64,000 nucleotides of DNA from Mesorhizobium kowhaii (GCF_003253745.1 NZ_MZXV01000056.1:310001-374000); one strand, 5' to 3'. Counted from the first letter of the stretch, positions 51,577-61,385 are shown. A program made the numbers and translations. Notes: a model not told the origin generated them from the sequence alone.

Positions 51577-52566
51577 ATGTACATCAGTCTGCAAATCAAC
51601 AATGCCGACTCCTTGCCTGCTGGCATCTCGGCCAGCTATGCAGCCCGTGATCGCGGCTTCGAAATCGGACGCGATGCTTGCGACTGGACCTTGCCCGACC
51701 CGGACAAGTTCATCTCCGGCCGGCACTGCGAGGTTCGCTACGAGGCGGGCGCGTTCTGGCTGCGCGATGTCTCGCGCAATGGCACCTTCATCAATGGATC
51801 GAGCCAGCGCATGACCGGCCCGCATCGGCTGGGCCATGGCGACCGGATGCTGATCGGCCGTTACGTCATCGTCGTATCGATCGACGCGACAGGCCGATCG
51901 CTGGAATTCGGAGACGGGCCCTTCTTCGATCCGGCGCAGCAACGGCCTGGGCAGCGCGTTCCAGCGCCGACATTCTCGTCGCCCCCCCTGCCCTCCACCA
52001 AGGACGAGGTGCTGCGGGAGATCGCGATCGGAGCCGGCATTTCGCCGGAATTGCTGCAATTGCGCGACCCGCATGAGGTTGCTGCCGAAATCGGCGCGGT
52101 CCTGCGGGCGGTGGTCGAGGAACTGACCGTGCTGCTGAAAGCACGCGCGGCCGCGAAAATGTTGGCCAAGAGCACACAACGAACGATGATCAGCGCTGCG
52201 GACAACAATCCGCTGAAGTTCGTTCCAGGAACCGACGACATCCTCGAAATCATGTTCGCCCGTCGCAGGGCCGGCTATCTTGATGCCAGGCGCAGTATCG
52301 AAGACGCATTCCGCGATCTCAAGACGCACGAATTTGCCACCTATGCAGCCATGCAAGCGGCGCTCTCCCGGCTGCTTGACGACCTGTCGCCCGAGGCGAT
52401 CGGCAGGAAACTCCCGCCTACGTCGTTTACGTCGAAGAAGAGCCAGGCCTGGGACGCCTATGTCGCGACATGGCGGACCATGGAGGAAGCACACGAAAAC
52501 GGCATGCTGGATATATTCCTGGCCTATTTCAGCGAGGCCTACGCCAAAGCCGACAAGCAAAAATAG
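51577..52566 (+). CDS. T6SS-associated FHA domain protein, copy 2
   Basis: 329-residue protein with an N-terminal FHA domain (residues about 20-100) and the same type of T6SS C-terminal helical domain as copy 1 (about 165-329, with ISAADNNPLKFVPGTDDI). Unlike copy 1 its FHA loops are canonical: GRDACDWTLPD, SGRHCEV and SRNGTFIN. The linker is short. It heads the rightward block that ends with PpkA and the cell-wall enzyme, though a candidate terminator follows it. It may read a phosphothreonine on the second TssL. Confidence 0.9.
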   Translation: MYISLQINNADSLPAGISASYAARDRGFEIGRDACDWTLPDPDKFISGRHCEVRYEAGAFWLRDVSRNGTFINGSSQRMTGPHRLGHGDRMLIGRYVIVVSIDATGRSLEFGDGPFFDPAQQRPGQRVPAPTFSSPPLPSTKDEVLREIAIGAGISPELLQLRDPHEVAAEIGAVLRAVVEELTVLLKARAAAKMLAKSTQRTMISAADNNPLKFVPGTDDILEIMFARRRAGYLDARRSIEDAFRDLKTHEFATYAAMQAALSRLLDDLSPEAIGRKLPPTSFTSKKSQAWDAYVATWRTMEEAHENGMLDIFLAYFSEAYAKADKQK

Positions 52567-52891
52567 GCGATCCAACAAACGCATGGCCAGGAAACACATG
52601 GCCAGGAAACGCATCGCACACCAATCGGCGAAGAAAGTCTCTTCGACGCCCGGCATCCGGTTCCAATCGGCAGTTTCTGAGATTACGATTGCATACGACA
52701 ATTCGCCAAGCGGGTAAGACTCATTGAGCTGGGGGTCTGCGGCAAATGTCATGTTACGGCGGGATAGCGTTTTCTAGCCAATCTTCCTCCGGAGACTGCC
52801 ACGGCAGGCAGCGGCTGCCTTTTCTTTACCTGACCAGAAACCGGCCTATCTCGCCCAATCGCGGGCACACCGCCTGCACGGACGATCGGCG
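52567..52891. other. Gene-free gap between the second FHA gene and the second tssL
   Basis: 325 bases without a convincing gene. A 15-bp unit CATGGCCAGGAAACR is repeated in tandem at 52582-52611, and a 44-codon frame from 52583 would encode a basic peptide but has no support. A terminator-like hairpin lies at 52806-52827, so the second tssL probably has its own promoter in the remaining 64 bases. Confidence 0.5.
52806..52827 (+). terminator. Candidate rho-independent terminator
   Basis: Stem AGGCAG (52806-52811) and CTGCCT (52815-52820) over a CGG loop, followed directly by TTTTCTTT. Position 240 bases after the second FHA gene is compatible with ending that transcript. The stem is short, so termination may be partial. 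Confidence 0.5.
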
Positions 52892-54403
52892 ATGAACTCG
52901 AAGGACGACCCCTTCGGCCCGGCGGGCAAGACCGTCATTCGCGCAAGTCCACGGCGCGAGAAAAAATCGCCGCCAGTTCCCGAGCTACCTGCCACTGACG
53001 GAGGCCAACCCTCTCCGGTCAAGGATTCAACGGTATTCGATCCTGGTGTCGGGCGGCATACACCGCCGGGCTGGGCATCCGGAACCGTGATTTATCAAGG
53101 TGCGGCTTTGGGTGCCGCGGCAGGCGCCGGCCCTTCCGCCGCCGCGCCGCCACCGGTCGTAGAGCAGGCGACCCTGCTCAGCGCCGCGGACACAGTCAAA
53201 TACTCCGCGGCAAACCCTATTCTCGCCGCGGCAGCACCCTTGCTGATGCTGTTCGGGCAGCTCAGGCTTATGCCCGTCGAAAGACAAGCGGAGCCACTGG
53301 CGCAACATGTCGCCGACGCGATTGAAAAATTCGACCGCGCAATGGAGAAATCCGACGTTCCCGAAGAGGATGCGCGGATTGCGAAATTTGCTCTGTGCGA
53401 AACCGCCGACGATCTCATCGGCAACCTGCCTTGGCCCAAGAGTGACGACTGGGCGCAACACAGCATGCTGTTGCAGTTCTTTCACACCGAGACAGCCGGC
53501 ACAGGCTTCTACGAAGCCCTGAACACGATACTGGCCAATCCCGAGACGCACTACGATCTGCTCGAACTGATGCATGCCTGCCTGTCGCTGGGCTTCGAGG
53601 GCCAGTATCGAGGCGTGAGGCGCGAAGACAACAATCTCGAACGCGTTCGACGCGACGTCTACGAGACGCTTCGCTACTTCAGGGCGCGTGCCGGTGAAGA
53701 CATCTCGCCGCGCTGGCAGGGCCTGGCGGCGACGATGGCGCAGCCGTCGGCCCGCCTGCCGCTTTGGGTGGTTGCGGCGGCGGCGTCGGCGCTGCTGACA
53801 GCGGCCTTCTTCGCATTGCGGGTCTTCATCACCAATGAAGGCGACGCCGCCGCCGGTGAATTGCTGGCACTCAACCCGTCGACACCGGTCGCCATCGAGC
53901 GCGCCAGCGTGGCGCCGCTGGCCGAGCCGGTCAAAGTCACCCCACCTGCAGCCACCGCGCAGATCGATCGCATTCGGTCGGCACTGGCCAAGGAAGTCGA
54001 AGGCGGTGGGCTGACCATCGGCACGAAGGGCGACTTCATCGTGGTGGAAATCAACAATCTCCTGCTGTTCCAGTCCGGCAGGGCCGAGGCGAAGCCGGAA
54101 TTCCAGGCCATTGCCGCGGACATCGCCGCGGCCCTGGAGCCCGAGCCTGGACCAATCCGGATCGTCGGCCACACAGACAATGTGAAACCGCGAAAGTCGA
54201 GCCCGTTCAAATCCAACTTCGACCTTTCCGTCGCCCGGGCGAAGGCTGTCGAAACGATGATGGCATCGAAATTCAGCGATCCCTCGCGGCTGACGGTCGA
54301 TGGCAAGGGCGAGGACGAACCGATCGCCGACAATACGACGCCGGAAGGCCGCGCCAAGAACCGCCGTGTCGATGTGATGATCCCCAGGGAGGAGACATTG
54401 TGA
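52892..54403 (+). CDS. tssL2: T6SS inner-membrane protein TssL with OmpA domain, copy 2
   Basis: 503-residue second TssL. Order: Pro-rich N-terminal extension, DotU/TssL helical domain (about 115-270), one span (about 290-312, LPLWVVAAAASALLTAAFF), periplasmic OmpA-like domain (about 385-503) with GHTDNVKP and KNRRVDVMI. The N-terminus reads DDPFG then KTVIR with Thr14. Thr14 of Agrobacterium TssL is the PpkA site bound by Fha, so this copy retains a likely phosphorylation switch. It lies directly before the second tssM. Confidence 0.92.
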   Translation: MNSKDDPFGPAGKTVIRASPRREKKSPPVPELPATDGGQPSPVKDSTVFDPGVGRHTPPGWASGTVIYQGAALGAAAGAGPSAAAPPPVVEQATLLSAADTVKYSAANPILAAAAPLLMLFGQLRLMPVERQAEPLAQHVADAIEKFDRAMEKSDVPEEDARIAKFALCETADDLIGNLPWPKSDDWAQHSMLLQFFHTETAGTGFYEALNTILANPETHYDLLELMHACLSLGFEGQYRGVRREDNNLERVRRDVYETLRYFRARAGEDISPRWQGLAATMAQPSARLPLWVVAAAASALLTAAFFALRVFITNEGDAAAGELLALNPSTPVAIERASVAPLAEPVKVTPPAATAQIDRIRSALAKEVEGGGLTIGTKGDFIVVEINNLLLFQSGRAEAKPEFQAIAADIAAALEPEPGPIRIVGHTDNVKPRKSSPFKSNFDLSVARAKAVETMMASKFSDPSRLTVDGKGEDEPIADNTTPEGRAKNRRVDVMIPREETL

Positions 54404-54425
54404 GCACGGCCTGTTGGAAGCGCCC

Positions 54426-57400
54426 ATGACGCGTTGGCTGCTGCGGATGTTCAGCGTGATCGCGCTAGCCGGCTTCGCGGCGGCAGTGTGGTTTGCCGGG
54501 CCCTTGATCCGCTTCGCCGATACCCGCCCGCTGGGACCTGCCTGGCTGCGCGCGACTATCATTGGTGTGATCGTGGCGACGCTGGCGCTTTTCTACGGGC
54601 TGCGTTTCTGGCAAGCGAGAAAGGCGCAAAAAGCGCTCGAAACTGTCGTTGCACACAATGACGACCGCGATGACGACTCGCGGGTGCTCGAAGCCCGCAT
54701 GAATGAGGCCGTGGCGGCGCTCAAACGGTCGAGCGGCAAGCGCAACTTTCTCTACGAAATCCCGTGGTACGTCGTCATAGGCCCGCCGGGTGCCGGCAAG
54801 ACAACGGCACTGGTCAATTCGGGTCTGAGTTTTCCGCTTGCCGGTTCGGGGGACGCCCAACCGGTGGCTGGCGTTGGCGGAACACGCTCCTGCGACTGGT
54901 GGTTTACCGACCAGGCCGTGCTGATCGACACCGCCGGACGCTACACGACGCAGGACTCCAATGCTGAGAGCGACAAGAAGAGCTGGCTCGCCTTCTTGTC
55001 GCTGCTCAAAAGGTACCGCACCAGACAACCGATAAACGGCGTTATCCTGGCCATCAGCCTTGCCGATCTGATGAGCTTCGACGAGCAGCAGCTTGATGCC
55101 CACATCGTCGAGATACGCAGCCGCCTGAGGGAAATCCACGAGACGCTGAAAATCCAGTTTCCAGTGTATCTGCTTTTCACCAAGGCTGATCTTGTTTCCG
55201 GGTTCATGGATTACTTCGGCGATTTCGACGAGCCGCGCAGGCGAAAAGTGTGGGGCGCGACATTCCAGACCGCGGAGCGCGACAGGAACATGGCCGCCGA
55301 GGCCCCTGCCGAATTCGATGCGCTGGCCAAACGGCTGGCAGACGAGATGGCCGACCGCCTGCAGGAAGAAACCGATCCGGTCACGCGCATCTCCATCTTT
55401 GGCTTTCCGGCACAGTTTGGCGCGCTGCGAGGTCGAATTGGCAGTTTTGTCGCCGGCCTGTTCGATCCGGGGCGCAGCCAGGTGAATGTCAGCCTGCGTG
55501 GACTGTATTTTTCGTCAGGCACGCAAGAGGGGACGCCGATCGATCAGGTGCTGGGCGCGATTGGCCGCAATTTCGGCGGCAATTCCCGCCCTCACCTCTC
55601 CGGAACCGGCAAAAGCTTCTTTTTGCACGATCTGCTGACGGACGTCATTTTTGCCGAATCCGGATGGGTTTCTTACGATAAATCGGCGGCAAGGCATGCG
55701 GCGATCGCCAGATTTGGCGGCCTTAGCGCAATAGCTTTGATCGCTGCCGCTGTACTGGGTACGCTCGCCCTGAGCTTCGCGGCCAACCGGTCGCTGATCG
55801 CCTCCACAAGTCTGGCCATGGGCCAGTATCGCCAAACGGCGGCCCCGCTGCTCAAAAGCACGACGGTCACCGATGTCGACCTTGAAAACGTCATCGGCCC
55901 GCTCGACCAACTGCGCGATCTGCCGGCCGGGTTCGAAACCGGTGACTTACCGACACCGATCGACGAGACGTTCGGCCTCAGTCAGCGGGAGAGACTTCTT
56001 TCGGCATCCAAAACGGCTTATCGGCAAGGGCTGGAACGAATGTTCCGATCGCGCCTGCTGATCCAGGCCGAGCGGACGATCCAGGCCAAGATGGCCGATC
56101 CCATCGCGCTCTACGAACCGTTGAAAATCTATCTGATGCTTGGCGGCAAGGCGCCGAAGGTCGATGACGCGTTGATCGTTTCCTGGATGAAGCAGGATTG
56201 GGAGCAGAACCGATATCCAGGCGAAAACAACCGTGAAGGACGCGAGCAACTCGAAAAGCACCTGCGCGCCATGCTCGCATTGGACGACGCCTATGATCCC
56301 GTCTTCGAACTTAACCAGCCGCTTGTTGAAGCCGCTCAACGCTCTCTCGGGCGTATGAGCCTTGCCGATCGAGCTTCCGCATTGATCAGGTCGGCGATAT
56401 ACGCGGCAGCGCTGGACGATTTTTCTGTGTCCCAGAAGGGTGGCCCGGAAGCGCAGCTGCTGTTCGAGCGCATCGACGGCAGCGATCTGTCAGGCCTTCG
56501 TGTTCCCGGTATCTACACCTATGCCGGCTTCAACACCTTCTATCTCGGACAACTTTCGCGCATTGCGCAGATGCTTGTCGACGAGCAATGGGTTCTCGGC
56601 GGCGGCGGCGAGCAAGGCGCCATCGATCAGCAATTGCTCAAGCTCGGTCCCGAACTTCTCGATCGCTACGGGAAGGAGTTCGCAGCCGCGTGGAACAGCG
56701 TTCTCGACCGGTTGAAATTCAAAGCGATGCTGACGGACAAGCCACACTACATCGCGCTTTCTGCCGCTGCCTCGCCAACCTCACCGATAAACCAGCTCTT
56801 TGCGGCGATCGCCAACGAAACAGCGCTGACGCGAGACCCTGGTGACGGCAACAGTCCTGGCGCCGAGATCGAAGCAGGCACGGCTCAAAACCAGCCGCGG
56901 AACGCCGCAGATCTGGGCAGGGGCCTGGCCCGCATTGGTATACAAATCGCCACCGGCAAATCGCAAAGCCGCGCCGGCACAAGACCCGCCGACATGCAGA
57001 ACCTGAATCCAGGTGCGAACATTGAAGCGCAGTTCAGACCATTCCAGGCCCTGGTGAACGGCCCTGCTGGACACCGCCCAATCGATGCCCTGACCCAGAA
57101 CTTCAGCGATATCTATCAGAGCCTGCAACTGGCGGCCGAAGTTCCTTCGCAGACGGAGCGCGTCAATACGAACCTGCAGCTGCAGATAGCCACCCTTCGC
57201 GCCAATGTCTCGCGTCTGCCCAAGCAACTCGGCCGGATGGTCAACGCGACGGCGGATGAGTTTGAAGGCAACGTCGCCGAAACCTCGGCGGCAAACTTGA
57301 ACCAGATGCTCGACCAGACGGTCACGGCCCCCTGTGAGGCGGCGATCAACGGCCGTTATCCCTTCGCCGGCGACGGCACCGAGGACGTTGCCATGGCGGA

Positions 57401-57989
57401 TTTCGCGAAACTTTTCGCGCCGGGCGGGTTGATGGACCGGTTCTTCGCACAAAACCTCGCATCGCTGATCGATATGACCGGCCAGGACTGGAGCTGGAAA
57501 CAGGATGCGCGCTTTGGACGCGACCTGTCGAAATCGACCCTGAAAGACTTCCAGCTGGCTGCGGAAATCCGTAACGCCTTCTTCCCATCGGGCGGTTCGG
57601 TGCCCTCGGTCAGCGTCACCTTCACACCATTCTCGCTGCATGGCGATGCCGATACGGCGATACTCGATGCCGACGGTCAGATCGTCCAGAGCAACCAGAC
57701 GGGCAACGCGCCAAGCACGGTGACGTGGCCAAGCGGTACGGCTTCCGCGTCCGCCAGTCTAAGCCTGACGCCGGAAATGCCAGGCCGCGAATCCGCCATC
57801 AAGTTCGAAGGGCCGTGGGCATTGAAGCGGCTTCTGGACAAGGCTGCCATCACCGGCAGCGACAGCAACGTGCAAGCACGCTTCGTGATCGGCGGACGCG
57901 ACGTTACCTATACGATCCAGGCAGGCTCCGGCTCCAACCCCTTCTTCCTCCCCGCGCTTTCCGGGTTCAGCTGTCCTAAGGCGTTTTGA
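54426..57989 (+). CDS. tssM2: T6SS inner-membrane protein TssM, copy 2
   Basis: 1187-residue second IcmF-family protein. Two N-terminal spans (about 8-25 and 38-58), Walker A GPPGAGKTT at about 119-127, a third span near 435-455 (FGGLSAIALIAAAVLGTLAL), and a large periplasmic part ending in the IcmF C-terminal domain. Its motifs and length parallel copy 1, but the two differ widely in sequence, so the duplication is old. ATG 54426 was chosen over an in-frame TTG at 54414. It is followed by a 157-base gap before the phosphatase gene. Confidence 0.93.
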   Translation: MTRWLLRMFSVIALAGFAAAVWFAGPLIRFADTRPLGPAWLRATIIGVIVATLALFYGLRFWQARKAQKALETVVAHNDDRDDDSRVLEARMNEAVAALKRSSGKRNFLYEIPWYVVIGPPGAGKTTALVNSGLSFPLAGSGDAQPVAGVGGTRSCDWWFTDQAVLIDTAGRYTTQDSNAESDKKSWLAFLSLLKRYRTRQPINGVILAISLADLMSFDEQQLDAHIVEIRSRLREIHETLKIQFPVYLLFTKADLVSGFMDYFGDFDEPRRRKVWGATFQTAERDRNMAAEAPAEFDALAKRLADEMADRLQEETDPVTRISIFGFPAQFGALRGRIGSFVAGLFDPGRSQVNVSLRGLYFSSGTQEGTPIDQVLGAIGRNFGGNSRPHLSGTGKSFFLHDLLTDVIFAESGWVSYDKSAARHAAIARFGGLSAIALIAAAVLGTLALSFAANRSLIASTSLAMGQYRQTAAPLLKSTTVTDVDLENVIGPLDQLRDLPAGFETGDLPTPIDETFGLSQRERLLSASKTAYRQGLERMFRSRLLIQAERTIQAKMADPIALYEPLKIYLMLGGKAPKVDDALIVSWMKQDWEQNRYPGENNREGREQLEKHLRAMLALDDAYDPVFELNQPLVEAAQRSLGRMSLADRASALIRSAIYAAALDDFSVSQKGGPEAQLLFERIDGSDLSGLRVPGIYTYAGFNTFYLGQLSRIAQMLVDEQWVLGGGGEQGAIDQQLLKLGPELLDRYGKEFAAAWNSVLDRLKFKAMLTDKPHYIALSAAASPTSPINQLFAAIANETALTRDPGDGNSPGAEIEAGTAQNQPRNAADLGRGLARIGIQIATGKSQSRAGTRPADMQNLNPGANIEAQFRPFQALVNGPAGHRPIDALTQNFSDIYQSLQLAAEVPSQTERVNTNLQLQIATLRANVSRLPKQLGRMVNATADEFEGNVAETSAANLNQMLDQTVTAPCEAAINGRYPFAGDGTEDVAMADFAKLFAPGGLMDRFFAQNLASLIDMTGQDWSWKQDARFGRDLSKSTLKDFQLAAEIRNAFFPSGGSVPSVSVTFTPFSLHGDADTAILDADGQIVQSNQTGNAPSTVTWPSGTASASASLSLTPEMPGRESAIKFEGPWALKRLLDKAAITGSDSNVQARFVIGGRDVTYTIQAGSGSNPFFLPALSGFSCPKAF

Positions 57990-58146
57990 GATGAGGTTGA
58001 TCTAGTCGGCACGGCGCCGATCCGCAGACCACACATGCCCAGACCTTAGTTTTCGATACTTTAATGTTCGAGCCTGTGGCAAAGTGACACGAGCGAGCGC
58101 CCGAAAGTGCGCCGCAGAGGACGCTTGAGAAGCGCTTGGTGGCAAA

Positions 58147-58920
58147 TTGAACAATGTCGCCCTTCCCTTTGAGAGCTTCGGCGTGAGCCACAAAGGCTGT
58201 GTCCGTGAGCTCAATGAAGACAACTATCTGGTCGAGCCACAAACTGGCCTCTGGGTGGTAGCCGACGGAATGGGTGGACATGACGCGGGAGAGGTCGCTT
58301 CAGCCAGTATCGTCGATCACCTGGCAACGATCGGCATTGCCAGCTCAGCACCTGATCTTCGGGCGCGCTTCGAGGACAGGCTGAGCAGGGCCAATGCCGA
58401 GATCCGCGGCATATCCGAATCTCGCGGCATAACCATCGGCTCCACTGTTGCCGCCCTGCTGGCGATGGATGGGCGGTTTGCCTGCCTGTGGGCGGGTGAC
58501 AGCCGCGTCTATCTGATCCGCAACGCCTCGATCTCGCAGATCTCGAAGGACCACACCGAAGTTCAGGAGCTCGTCGACAGGGGCATGATCAGCGAAAGCG
58601 AAGCGCGCACCTGGCCGCGCCGCAACGTCATCACGCATGCGGTCGGCGTCAGCGACGAGATCGTCATCGATTTCCAGCAAGGCGAAATCATGCCGGGGGA
58701 CATTTTTGTGTTGAGCACCGATGGGCTGACGGCGCATGTCAGCGACGCCGAGATCGAGGCGGCGACCGTGTCCGCAACACCCCAGGCGGCCTGCGAAAAC
58801 CTGCTGGAAACGGTGCTGGCGCGTGGCGGAACAGACAATGTGACTATCGTGCTTGTGAAGATCGGCGACGGGGGCGATGGGCAATCGCCCCGTCCGGATC
58901 TCTACAAAGCGGAGGGTTGA
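58147..58920 (+). CDS. pppA: T6SS-associated PP2C-type phosphatase PppA
   Basis: 257-residue PPM/PP2C serine/threonine phosphatase. Metal-binding motifs are all present: ELNEDNYL, VADGMGGHDAGE, AGDSRVYLI, STDGLTAH and GGTDNVTIVL. It should reverse PpkA phosphorylation of T6SS targets and switch secretion off. The best start is a TTG at 58147, since PP2C proteins have about 14 residues before the GLVRELNEDN-type motif and no ATG is in frame; GTG 58183 is the alternative. PpkA is encoded 5 bases downstream. Confidence 0.92.
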   Translation: MNNVALPFESFGVSHKGCVRELNEDNYLVEPQTGLWVVADGMGGHDAGEVASASIVDHLATIGIASSAPDLRARFEDRLSRANAEIRGISESRGITIGSTVAALLAMDGRFACLWAGDSRVYLIRNASISQISKDHTEVQELVDRGMISESEARTWPRRNVITHAVGVSDEIVIDFQQGEIMPGDIFVLSTDGLTAHVSDAEIEAATVSATPQAACENLLETVLARGGTDNVTIVLVKIGDGGDGQSPRPDLYKAEG

Positions 58921-58925
58921 GGCCG

Positions 58926-61385
58926 ATGAGCGCCGACGACAAGACGCGAATATCGGGGGGCATGGCCAACACCGCCGTAGGCACGCAACTCAGCGGCATC
59001 TACGAGCTTGACGAGCGGATCGCATTCGGTGGCATGGGGGAGGTCTACCGTGGTCATAACATCCAGACCGGCGACCACGTCGCGATCAAGATCGTCCTGC
59101 CCGAGTTCGCCCGTGACCAGACGATCCTGTCCCTGTTCCGCAAGGAGGCATTGATCCTCAATCGCCTGTCGCATGATGCGGTCGTGCGGTATCACGTCTT
59201 CACGATCGATCCCGGGATCGGCCGTCCCTACCTTGCCATGGAATTCGTCGACGGCGAGTCGCTGTTCGACATCATGCGACGTGGCGCGATGCCGACGGAA
59301 GAGGTGCGCAAGCTCTGCCATCGCCTCGCGTCCGGCCTGAGCGCGGTGCATCAGGCGGGCGCGATACATCGCGACCTCTCCCCGGACAACATCATCCTGC
59401 CGGGGGGCCGGGTCGACCGCGCAAAGATCATCGATTTCGGTATCGCCCGGTCGGCGACCGTGGGCGGTGAGACCTTGATCGGCGGAAAGTTCGCGGGAAA
59501 ATACAACTACGTTTCCCCCGAACAGCTTGGGCTCTACAGCGGCGACGTCAGCGAGCAGTCCGACATCTACAGCCTGGGGCTGGTGCTGGTTGCCGCTTTG
59601 CGCGGCAAGCCGATCGATATGAGCGGGTCGCAGTTCGAGGTCATAGAAAAGCGCCGGACCGTGCCTGATCTCTCCGACATCGATGACGATTTTCGTGACA
59701 TTGTCGAAGCCATGCTGCAACCGGATCCGCAAGACCGGCCCGTCAGCATGGCGGAAATCGCCAGGATGACGCGTGACGACAACGAAGGGACAACGCCACC
59801 GACGTCCATCACACCCCGCGATCGGACGGGTTTGCCGCGAGCCGGGCAAACCCTTGTGCCTGATACCAAGACCCAGGCCCGGCCATCCAATGTCGAGAGG
59901 CACGATGCCGCAACCGCAGCGGGTTCGGCTGGGCAGCCCTTCGTCCCGCATGTGCGGCCCGCGCATTTGTCCGAACCGCGGCCTCCGGCGTTCGCCAATC
60001 CTCCACGCGCGGTCACGGCTGATGTGCCTGGAAAATCCACAAAGACCCGAACCATCGCGATCGCTGCCCTGGCGACGCTGGCTGTCGCCTCCGGCGCGGG
60101 CCTGTATCTGAGCGGCTTCATGACGCCTGCGATGCCGACGGCCGGCAAGACGTCGCTTTCCGCGCCAGAGCCATCAAGGCCTGCACCAGAACCTTCAAAG
60201 CCGGCTCCTGCAGACAATGCCGCGAACGCCCCTGAGCCGGCAAAGGCAGTTCCGCCCGCGCAGGCAGTTCCGCCCGCGCAGCCGGAGGCCAGCGCACCGC
60301 CGGCTGAAAATCAGCAAGATGCCGCGGCGGCTCAAAAGCCGCAGCCGGCCAAGCCCGCCGAAGTCCCCTCGCAGAGCGCGGAACCCCCGAAACCATCCGC
60401 AACGGACGCGCAGCCGCCGCCCGAAAAGGCATCGCCGGCAATCCAGCCGGATAAGATGGCCAGCGACAGTCAAACGCCGGCTCCGCCGCCTGACACGACC
60501 GCTCCAGCCCCGCCAGCAGCCGAGAAGGTCTCAACGCCACCGCCGGCCCAGCCAGAGGTTGTCGAGAGCCAAAAGCCCGAACCGCAGACCAGCCAGCCGC
60601 CAGCGACCGCGCCGGCGCCCAAACCCACCGCAAGCCAGACGGATGTCGCGAACGCAGAGACCCAAAAGGCTGTGTCACCGGCAGCCAAAGAGCCGGACCA
60701 ACCTGTGGTCACGTTGAACGTGCCCAAACCGGAGGTTCCCCCGGTCGTCGACGACATCGCGCAACGAATCTCCTGGGTTCGCGACTTCGGCGGCGGCGAC
60801 TGCTTCTATGCCACCATGACGTCGGCAACCGACAAGGCCGCCGCGATCGAAGGATTTGGAACGGAGGTTCAGCCATTCGAGCGGATGCTTGGCGATTTCC
60901 AGGCAAAATTCCATGTCGAGCCGGATATCAGCGTCCGCCTCATTGAACCAAGCCAATGCGAAGTCACCAACTTTCTGCGCTTTCTGGGGCAGACTGCGGC
61001 CGACAAGCCGCAACTTGTTCTCGATCGGACATCGGTGCCGAACGGTACGCCGATCAGCGGCACGCTGGTGACACGTGGCGGGCTCATTTCCACCGTGCTG
61101 TTGATCGATCACAAAGGCATGGTGTTCAATCTCGACGACCGCGTCGTCGCAAAATCGGACACGGCTACCTTCAGAATCCCGATTGGTCTCGGCACCGCCG
61201 ACAAGGCCGCCGGAAAGGCAGTGCCGCAGATCATAATGGTGATCACCGGCCCCAAGGATATTCAGGCGGCTGCGTTCTCCACGCCAACGCCAGCCTCGGT
61301 GGTGCTCCCCAAAATTCTCGAGGAAATCGAGACCGACGGATCTCAGTTCTCAGCCACCGCCAAGTATTTCCGGCTCGGCGGATAG
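58926..61385 (+). CDS. ppkA: T6SS-associated Ser/Thr kinase PpkA
   Basis: 819-residue membrane kinase. The cytoplasmic kinase domain (residues about 25-285) is complete: Gly loop IAFGGMGEVY, Lys55 in VAIKI, HRDLSPDN with Asp150, and IDFG with Asp170. A membrane span follows at about 375-395. Then comes a Pro/Ala/Lys-rich periplasmic stretch to about residue 600 and a globular C-terminal domain with a RDFGGGDCFYATM motif. It should phosphorylate TssL or Fha to activate secretion, with the periplasmic part sensing the envelope. The ATG at 58926 follows the pppA stop by 5 bases. Confidence 0.93.
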   Translation: MSADDKTRISGGMANTAVGTQLSGIYELDERIAFGGMGEVYRGHNIQTGDHVAIKIVLPEFARDQTILSLFRKEALILNRLSHDAVVRYHVFTIDPGIGRPYLAMEFVDGESLFDIMRRGAMPTEEVRKLCHRLASGLSAVHQAGAIHRDLSPDNIILPGGRVDRAKIIDFGIARSATVGGETLIGGKFAGKYNYVSPEQLGLYSGDVSEQSDIYSLGLVLVAALRGKPIDMSGSQFEVIEKRRTVPDLSDIDDDFRDIVEAMLQPDPQDRPVSMAEIARMTRDDNEGTTPPTSITPRDRTGLPRAGQTLVPDTKTQARPSNVERHDAATAAGSAGQPFVPHVRPAHLSEPRPPAFANPPRAVTADVPGKSTKTRTIAIAALATLAVASGAGLYLSGFMTPAMPTAGKTSLSAPEPSRPAPEPSKPAPADNAANAPEPAKAVPPAQAVPPAQPEASAPPAENQQDAAAAQKPQPAKPAEVPSQSAEPPKPSATDAQPPPEKASPAIQPDKMASDSQTPAPPPDTTAPAPPAAEKVSTPPPAQPEVVESQKPEPQTSQPPATAPAPKPTASQTDVANAETQKAVSPAAKEPDQPVVTLNVPKPEVPPVVDDIAQRISWVRDFGGGDCFYATMTSATDKAAAIEGFGTEVQPFERMLGDFQAKFHVEPDISVRLIEPSQCEVTNFLRFLGQTAADKPQLVLDRTSVPNGTPISGTLVTRGGLISTVLLIDHKGMVFNLDDRVVAKSDTATFRIPIGLGTADKAAGKAVPQIIMVITGPKDIQAAAFSTPTPASVVLPKILEEIETDGSQFSATAKYFRLGG

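Noticed and set aside
52583..52717. 44-codon basic peptide in the gap after the second FHA gene
   Set aside because: No ribosome site, begins inside a short tandem repeat, and no family match; could be a peptide but cannot be supported.
53027..54562. 511-codon leftward frame opposite tssL2
   Set aside because: Antisense to a complete TssL with OmpA motifs; no supporting features.
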